Below, piece after piece: positions 57,314 through 64,000 of a stretch of DNA of 64,000 nucleotides (its first letter is position 1; the number at the start of each line of letters is the position of its first letter). The translations under genes and the position numbers were made by a program. Under the pieces are notes generated by a model that ran no database searches, was not told where the DNA came from, and saw nothing but the letters and a program-made list of their open reading frames with translations. Origin of the DNA: Entoloma clypeatum (lineage: Eukaryota; Basidiomycota; Agaricomycetes; Agaricales; Entolomataceae); assembly GCA_963565915.1 (NCBI GenBank), contig OY751485.1, positions 2,294,001-2,358,000 on the forward strand. The letters run 5' to 3'.

Positions 57314-58572
57314 ATGTCGCACTCAACGACGGCGACGTCGACTTATGTCCTCGCTAAATACTCCAAATCCTATCCAACTCCTGCTCAGTCAACTACACCG
57401 GAATGGCAACACTTCATAAACCCAACGATGCGCCTAGTTCTCGATATGAAGAAAGGCACCGAACTCGAATCTGTCAGACTTCGTATCCTCTGGTCGATGG
57501 ACTCTGTCACCACGCGTGATCAGAGAGAAGTCATTTTCGCAAGTTCTATTTGGCTGGACCTGGCGACTTCCTTACGATATGCTTCTCTCAGGAAGATATC
57601 GATTTGTTGCAGCTCTCTTGCCTTCCACAACCTCGAAATCAGAGACCAGCACAAGGACTCCCACTCAAAGCAGTCTATCGTGACACAATCGTCGGCATTC
57701 GATATTTACATCCCTCAGATCCAATTATGGAGCCAGTATGCTTTCTCCCCTTTTCTTGAATTGGATGCAAATGTTCTGCCCGTTAAATTTACTCAGGTTT
57801 ATCGCCGGTTTCAAATGACCTTTTTGTCCTGTTCTGCCGTCTTGGAATTTATCGATGCTATCCGCAATATCTGTCCCTGCAAAGCCAATCCAGCCACAGC
57901 AGCAGTACCAAAGCTTATGAATCCACCGTCATCGTTGCCAGATCTGCGTGATATGCACGCACAAAACCATACCGGTCTCCCCGCACCATTAACGATACCG
58001 ATTGGCTCATCATCTCAAGGACAATCTGAGAGCTTTCTATTGGCACCGCCTCCACCTAGCATATATACATCCTCTCCCTTGGATTTAGACAGCTCACTGG
58101 CTCCTGTTGACTCTCTTTCACTCTTTACTCTCCCTGCATCTGGCTTTAACATTCCTGATATCCCCGCCAAGGCCATCGGAACCGACAAAAGTCGCAGCGC
58201 GCCACGACATCTGGAAACGGCTTCTACCATCGTGAACTGCCCATCTCGAATTTCCTTGCCAAATTCTTCTCCACCGACATCTTCTGCTAATAATATGAAA
58301 GAGGTGGACACTAACAATCTTCCTATGTCTTCCTGTGCTCTACGTGAAGGTGACACTGTCTCTGTAATTTTGACCGCCTTGAGGGAGACAACGATGCTAT
58401 ATGATCTTCCGCGCTCTGAACTTGAACAACTTGTGGGTGAGGTCATTCGAGAAGAAGGATTCACTAAACTGGTACGTCATTCGTTCCCTCCATCAGAAAG
58501 CCTTGATAAGGACCTGTCCAGCTGGAAAATCTCAATACCATGTGGAGACTGAAGAGTTTTGTGGGGATCTGA
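57314..58572 (+). CDS. Conserved basidiomycete protein, possibly Rec114-like
   Basis: Exons 57314-57529, 57592-57735, 57797-58471 and 58522-58572 join in frame to 361 residues. The N-terminal 150 residues look like a PH-type barrel: EWQHFINPTMRLVLDMKKGT, VRLRILWSMDSVTTRDQRE, EDIDLLQLSCLP, DTIVGIRYLHPSDPIMEP and VYRRFQMTFLSCSAVLEFID. The middle is Ser/Pro-rich and disordered. The C-terminal end is a compact helix pair: LEQLVGEVIREEGFTKL joined to LENLNTMWRLKSFVGI. This order (PH-like start, disordered middle, C-terminal helix) is that of the meiotic recombination protein Rec114, which with Mei4 and Mer2 supports Spo11 double-strand breaks. RRFQMTF resembles the animal Rec114 RRIQMQF strand. 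The match is weak, so the name is a hypothesis. Confidence 0.55.
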
Positions 58573-58738
58573 GAGCAATCATCGCGTTAATGACCAGGAG
58601 AGGTCATGTACGTTCAGTCAAGAAATCGTTACTGCAGGATTAAACTATTTGGAGCTCTTCTCCATTTGCAAAAAAACCAATTTGCAGAACACATCGAAGC
58701 CGTGATCCCGACTTCCATCCAGCAAGGACATCTCGCTT

Positions 58739-61700
58739 TCACTTCTGCAGACATGTCGGTTTCAAAAGGTCTTCCGCCTCCCAGCCATACCTTCTTTTCA
58801 GCCTCTTCGCCAAATCCTTCAGCATAATCGGCTGCAGAGTTGGATCGGGATGTGCTAAAATATACTCAGACAAAGAAAGGCAAAATTGGGAGGAATGAGA
58901 GACGAACGTTTGTGGAAAGTAATGGGCTAAAAAATCAGTTGATCAAGATAGAACTTGAATAATTCGTTGCTAAACTTACACCATCGCGTTTATCAGGCGG
59001 GTCAAAGCGTACACTCGAACCAGCCGTGCTGGGATCATATTCGAAACCCATGTCTCGCATGACCTGTTCAGAGCAATCAGCCGAGATACAACACATCATT
59101 GGATCGTAGTACCTTGAGGAAGTCTTCCCACTTCATAGGTTTCATGCCTTTCGTGTCATCTTCCGCGGTGTTCAAGAGTTGATGCATAAGACTCTTTGAC
59201 TTTTTGCCTAATCTGGAGAACCAGCTACGCTTTGCACCTTTCTTGGGCTCTTCGTCCCCTGCCTTTCCTCGTCCCATGATTTTGGAAAATATACTGATCT
59301 TCTTTTGCTTTTCTGGCTCGGTGAAAGTGGTTGCATAATTGGGACGTGACTTGACCTTGCTTTTGTGATTATCGAGATTCTCGGATTGAAGGTAGGACCT
59401 CGCAGACTGGGCAACAGTCTCTGAGGGAAGTGGAAGAGATGCAGTAGAACCGAAGGACGACGAAGATGCAATAGAGCCTGATTTCGCAGGTCCAACCTTT
59501 GCAGTGGCTTTCTTATTTGGTGGAGTGGGAGACGTTGGCGGAGCAAGCGCCGGTTTCGCTGAAGATTCCCGAGTAGGTGATTTCGGCGGCGAAGTTTGGG
59601 GGTTAGAAACTGGCGCCAGCACTTCTTGAGAATCAGCAGATGCCGGTTTCTTCTTCTTGGGTTTCTTCTTCTTTTTCTTGGGAGCCACAGACACCTCATC
59701 TTTGTCCTCAACCTCTTCAACAGTCGCTTTATAGCTTCTAAAAGCTTCTGTGATGTTTGCTTCAAGTTCTGCTCAACGTCCGCAGACACAAAAACTCACC
59801 ACCAGCCTTGGGTTTAGCTGGGGATTGCCCTGGGGAGGGTGTCTGGGGTGCAGCTGTCTGAACGGATCTTCCCAGCTTTGGCCGCAATGGCTCTTGACGA
59901 GTCGCGGTTTTGAGCTTTGGATTCGAGGAGAACATACGACCTGATTTTTATTTCCCGTTTCCGTGGAAGGACGCGCACCTATGTCAGAAGACATACCTCG
60001 TAAGGATCCGAGGAGCTTCAAGAACGGATTGCCTTTGCGATCATCTTGATTGAAAGGATCAATGTCACCTTCCGCCTTGACCGAATGGAGCCAATCAGCC
60101 TCATGAGCGATGTCCATAGCCTCTCTAAGCATTTCCCTCAGCTCGTCTTCTTGTTCCGTATCATACCCACTATCATCGGATTCAGGGTCCTCGGAGTCAC
60201 CGTCATCATCGTCTGAATCATCATCGTCTTCGCTCTCAATTGCATCGGAGGAGTTGGAGATGGATTGTAATTCTGGCATAGAACCATCACTTTCGTTCGC
60301 AGGACCATTCGTGATTGCAAGACGCTTTGAATGTTTTTTATGTTTGGTCGAAGTAAGAGATGACGGGCCGTCGGAGTTATCGTCAGAAAGATGAAGTGGT
60401 GCATAGAAGGCGTGCCACTGAGGGGAGAAATCCAATGCGTCACTCAATCCCCATAATGTGTCTATATCGTCTCCTGATACCGTTTTATAATTCTCAACGA
60501 TTCAATAATGAATTTCCATCGATGCCATATAAGTCGGGAACTTACAAGATTGATATATCTCCACATAGTATCAAGTACGCTGTTTGTCTTTGTCTTTTCA
60601 AGAGGGAAGATGATGTCTTTATAATTCGCAAAGTTACCAGATGCCTTCTGAGAGTAGAGCTGAGCATCAACCCAATTTTCATAGTCCGTGGGCATCTCAC
60701 GGGGCGCACCCTTCCAGATCTGACCGTCGGGACCTAACAGCGGCGCTTGTAATAACTGTTGAAGCCCGATTGCAACCTATGGGGATGGAATTCAGAGGCG
60801 CTACATCTAAAGGTATTCAGGAGAAACTTGCCGATAGATCACCGACGGCATCCCATAATGCTTGAGGAAAACGTTTGGCTTCTTTCGGAGATTCTTCGAC
60901 TGCCTCGCTCAGTATTTGGTACAGGATAGCTTTAGGATAGGGAGCGCGAGGAAAGCACAACTCGATGACGATTGAATCGAGAAAAGAGACACAAGCTTCT
61001 CGCAGTTCAGCCCAATCAAAGATAATCTCCTCCTCGCTTGGATCCAACGATTCAGCTGTCTTGAAATAGCGAGCGTAATGAGCTTATAAGTAATAAAAGC
61101 GTCAGGGTTGGGACGAAACTAAAACCTTTGCTCCTACCTGCAGTTGTTGCAAGGACAGAAAACCTTGCTTGCCCCATGTTGACCAGTATATTGACGAGGT
61201 CATATAAAACAAGGTAGCGGGCTCGAATGTCCGGATTGTTCCTGAGCTGAGACTTGATGGTACCGTCCGTCACGCCGCGTTCTGCTAGATCATAAAGCGT
61301 TTCTGACACAAGTTTCCAGGCAGATGCCAACATATATGTATTGTGGATTCTACATATAAACGAACGTTGGGTCGTTCAGCATGAGTAGATGATCAGTGAG
61401 ATCTGCCCACCGCGTAGCCACCACAGAAGCGACATAAGAGGGATTCTTTAAAGGATCAGGTTTTTTGCTATCTTTCTTAGTTCGCGCATTCAACTCGGCT
61501 TGAATGAGATGTATGAAGAGCTGCGGGTCCCGCAAATTGGTGATATCGTCCGAGAACGCTGAGGAGCAGCAAATAAGCGGCGGAGTGGTGGATGGTGGCT
61601 CATGAACATACCATTACACTGTGATTCCGCGATCTTCAAACTTTCTTCCAGACGAAAGGGACTCATGACGGCGGTTCTCGATTTTTCGACGAGATCCTCT

Positions 61701-62001
61701 GACAAGCAATCATGATTTATGGTAAGATCTCCCAAGGGTAGCATTCGTACCTGCAAGTAAGTCAAGTTTCTCCCTTCCACTGAGCTTTGAGGCAAGCATG
61801 AGTTCTCCGGTGCCTCGAGCGCCATGTTTACCGTTGCGAAGTACAAGGGCGCGAGCAGTTGTTAGTTTCTCGCCATTGCTATTGCGAGTGCTGTTGTTCC
61901 TTACTTTGGTCGAGACGTGACGTGGCCCAGTTGAGACTAGATCGCGCGATGGGGGCATTGGAGGAGAGGCCGTCGTTGCCAAGGAATTTCAAGTCCGCCA
62001 T
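58739..62001 (-). CDS. Large protein with C-terminal HicA-like fold
   Basis: Multi-exon gene, roughly 900 residues. It starts MADLKFLGNDGLSS at 62001. The first half is helical with ELNARTKKDSKKPDPLKNPS, VVATRWADLTDHLLMLND, FDWAELREACVSFLDSIVIE and YWVDAQLYSQ-type segments; an intron near 60.5 kb joins TMWRYINL to NYKTVSGDDIDTLWG, showing that both halves belong to one gene. An acidic run (SEDDDDSDDDDGDSEDPESD) and a Lys/Pro/Ser-rich linker (KKKKKKPKKKKP) follow, then LGKKSKSLMHQLLNTAEDD. The last 80 residues fold like HicA/YcfA: WEDFLKVMRDMGFEY, GSSVRFDPP, ITFHKPHPDP (His in the catalytic-type position) and a closing helix. HicA proteins in bacteria are small RNA-cleaving toxins; here it is a domain of a large protein with no HicB partner in view, so its activity is unknown. 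Confidence 0.75.
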
Positions 62002-62184
62002 TGTCTAGTGGCTTTTTGGCATTTTCCTTTTCATCATCTTGTTCCTCGTTCTTCTCCTCTTCGTTCTCTTCTCAATCTCTTTTATTTTTCTTGAGCTGAG
62101 CTCGCTGTCATTCTTTCTTTCTATTCACCTCTCTTCCCTGAACTCGATCGTTCCTCGAAATCGTCATACCCTGCTAAGCCGAAA

Positions 62185-62820
62185 ATGGGAAATCTCGTCT
62201 GGCACGAATATGCTCGTCTGGTCTCTGTGACTGCTAGTATCTGTATGTTTGGCTCTCTCAGACCTCATCCGAGCCGTTCACTGTCGTTGCTCCTCCTCAA
62301 GATGCCGTTTGGGCTGCCTTCTTCGGGTTGTTCTACCGCAAATTCTTCTGGGACTTTGTAAACGGTACCCTCCGTAACCCTGGAGGACTCCAGTAAGTGA
62401 AGTCTTGCACAATGCCTGCTCATTGTATCTCAGATCTCACCTAGAGCGGCCCCCAATGATGCCATCTTCATTTCCATCATCGTCAAAGCACCTATCGTTC
62501 AGATTCTCACCATGGTTCTCGGCCTTTTCATGATCGCTCTTGAATTCCCCCTTCCTCAGTTAAAACTGCTTGCCGTTCACCGCAGCATAGTCTTAAGAAT
62601 TGTATTGCTCTTGTTTCAGGCATTCATTACCATACTTTTCTACCAGGTGGGTCCACGCGTCTTCCGATAATTCTAATCATTAAGCTTATGCTTTCTTTTG
62701 TAGGGTACAAATGCCGCTATATGGTCTCTCATCGCGGCTATCTGTTACATTCGCGCGCAGGCACTCGGAGAAGAGATGAGCGTTGCGAAGGCGAACAGGG
62801 GGAAGGTCGAAAGGGCCTGA
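62185..62820 (+). CDS. Small four-helix membrane protein of unknown function
   Basis: Short multi-exon gene, about 150 residues. It opens MGNLVWHEYARLVSVTASI, then AVWAAFFGLFYRKFFWDFVN, GTLRNPGGLQ and AAPNDAIFISIIVKAPIVQI. Helix 3 is LTMVLGLFMIALEFPLPQL, and LLAVHRSIVLRIVLLLFQAF, FITILFYQGTNAAIWSLIAA and ICYIRAQALGEEMSVAKANR end the protein. I have seen this conserved form in many basidiomycetes as an uncharacterised membrane protein (a DUF, possibly DUF7727), with no known role. The start at 62185 lies 183 bp from the divergent HicA-like gene. Four hydrophobic helices and short loops suggest a compact integral membrane protein. Confidence 0.82.
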
Positions 62821-63093
62821 TTAATTTCGCTCCGTTTTCAAAGATATTCTTGAAGTGGATGATGAGGGCCGAGCCAGCTTTCTCCCTCGTCTTGTACCAA
62901 CGTAGTGCGCTGCTCGCGCTTTCTCGGGCTTTCCATCCGATCTGTCGAGCTGTTGACTTTGTATGCATACCTGGTACTTATCATATTCATTTGGATGATT
63001 GAGAAAACTGGGAGAAAGAGTCGTCAAGGATCCGGAAATAAAAGCTAGCATCCGCATTGGGCTGCCTTCCCTTGTTCTTTCTTCGCTCTCCAC

Positions 63094-64000
63094 ATGCTGC
63101 CCTCCGAGTTGATATCTTCTCTACCGAAACGATTCGAGTCCGCACGAGACTCCAGGGATCTTATCTTCTATCCTTCGACCATATCAGAACATGTTGATTC
63201 AGGGATACACGTACAGTCGAAGTTCTGCGAGACAATCCCGATCTGACGTTGCTTGACGCTTAGTTTCAAGTAACACTATGTCCAGCACTCCAGAAGAAAC
63301 CTCAGCCAGCGATCCTCGATGAAAAGAAGATGATCGATCCGTTCGCGCCACCTTATAATCTCAATCTGTATCTTGGAGACCTCCAAAGCCATGACCAAGA
63401 AGAATATATCGTACTAGTTAGAACGATATCACGGCTTGATCCATTCAAGTAAACTGACGACTTGCCCAGTTGAATAAATTTTCTATCGTCCCGGAACATT
63501 TCCTACTCGCTGCAAAAGGTAACTGCATACTCACTATGTCTGCGACCTGATACCTGACGAAACCGTTTAGAGTACCGGTCTCAATCATCTCCTCTCATGC
63601 CTTCCGAGCTTGGGTTAGTATACCAACTTCTTACAGCGGCCAAAAAAGCTGGCAAGAACTTTCTCGCATTTTATAACTGTGCGTGTTGAGCAAAAAACCT
63701 AGTGCCGCCGGATTTTTCTAATACAATAATTAGGTGGAAATAACAGCGGCGCAAGCCAATCCCATAAACACATTCAATTGATTCCCGTTGGGGAAGACGG
63801 ACCCCCGGTTGAAATGCTTGCAAGAGCCGCCGTTTTGGAAGTACAAGGTTCGCCTGTGAGGCGCTTAAATGATGAATTTACCCAACTTCATTGTAGACAA
63901 GCCGTTTTCTATCACCAATCTGCCTTACGCCAATCATGTTTGTCGCTTTCCCCCGCGACTCTCCTCCTTTCCGCCCGAAAACCTCAACCAAACTCTCTCT
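63094..64000 (+). CDS. APA2: Ap4A phosphorylase / ATP adenylyltransferase (cut by right edge)
   Basis: Enzyme that splits diadenosine tetraphosphate with phosphate (APA1/APA2 family, HIT-like fold). Reading starts MLPSELISSLPKRFESARDS at 63094; the next exons give TLCPALQKKPQPAILDEKK, PFAPPYNLNLYLGDLQSHDQ, YIVLLNKFSIVPEHFLLAAK, LGLVYQLLTAAKKAGKNFLA and FYNCGGNNSGASQSHKHIQL, with the His-x-His active-site motif. IPVGEDGPPVEMLARAAVLE and KPFSITNLPYANHVCRFPP follow before the edge. It is complete on the left and truncated on the right by the window. Several short introns (about 50 nt) interrupt it. The small membrane-protein gene lies upstream on the same strand. Confidence 0.9.

Noticed and set aside
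59208..59789. 193-codon Arg/Leu-rich frame on the minus strand
   Set aside because: It is a frame-shifted reading of the Lys/Pro-rich linker of the HicA-like gene; the other frame gives the family-like sequence and links to neighbouring exons.
1..64000. Transposons, rRNA, tRNA or CRISPR arrays
   Set aside because: I found no reverse transcriptase, transposase, long terminal or regularly spaced repeats and no recognisable tRNA arms by eye; a tRNA scan would be needed to exclude an intron-bearing tRNA fully.

Overview
The window is gene-dense nuclear DNA from a filamentous basidiomycete, most likely an Agaricomycete (mushroom-forming fungus). The evidence is split genes with many short introns (about 40-60 nt, usually GT...AG), compact intergenic spaces, conserved eukaryotic housekeeping proteins, and several protein types that I know mainly from Agaricomycetes: a Smr protein with an N-terminal membrane region, a small VWHEYAR-type membrane protein, an AlkB-like protein with a zinc-ribbon extension, and an F-box/leucine-rich protein. 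I see no transposon, rRNA, tRNA or CRISPR array. I read 28 protein-coding genes, two of them cut by the window edges. Coordinates are CDS spans from start to stop codon. Exon joins are given where I could resolve them by hand.

Left part (1-17.8 kb): an AFI1-like DENN/SPA-domain protein (-, cut at the left edge), ribosomal protein uS2/RPS0 (-), the Paf1-complex subunit CTR9 (+), an R3H-associated-domain protein (+), a roughly 1-kb non-coding stretch with a diverged direct repeat and a perfect palindrome, a chitin synthase (-), a Smr-domain protein (+) whose start codon lies 15 bp from that of the chitin synthase, and a WBP4-like splicing factor (-).

Middle (17.9-45.5 kb): an FLVCR-type MFS transporter (+), tRNA methyltransferase TRM11 (-), a CDCA7-type zinc-finger protein (-), TIM17 (+), a BLI-3-like pyridoxamine-phosphate-oxidase-fold protein (+), an F-box protein (+), checkpoint clamp subunit RAD9 (-), a PH/coiled-coil protein (+), an AlkB-like dioxygenase with a long zinc-ribbon N-terminus (-), glutamate-cysteine ligase (-), ATG6/Beclin (-), DNA polymerase kappa (+) and an RraA-like aldolase-fold protein (-).

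Right part (45.6-64 kb): a GYP1-type Rab-GAP (+), a NUP50/NUP2-type nucleoporin (-), an MGA2/SPT23-like membrane-tethered transcription factor (-), a probable mitochondrial Mmc1-like protein (+), a VanZ-like membrane protein (-), a possible REC114-like protein (+), a large protein ending in a HicA-like fold (-), a small four-helix membrane protein (+), and Ap4A phosphorylase (+, cut at the right edge).

Most genes stand head to head with very short shared promoters, so paired expression is the main organisational theme. There is no metabolic gene cluster. The points most worth following are the HicA-like domain in a eukaryotic protein, retention of one MGA2 intron that would release the factor from its membrane anchor, the 15-bp gap between two start codons, the AlkB/zinc-ribbon architecture, the CDCA7-type finger, and the tentative REC114.
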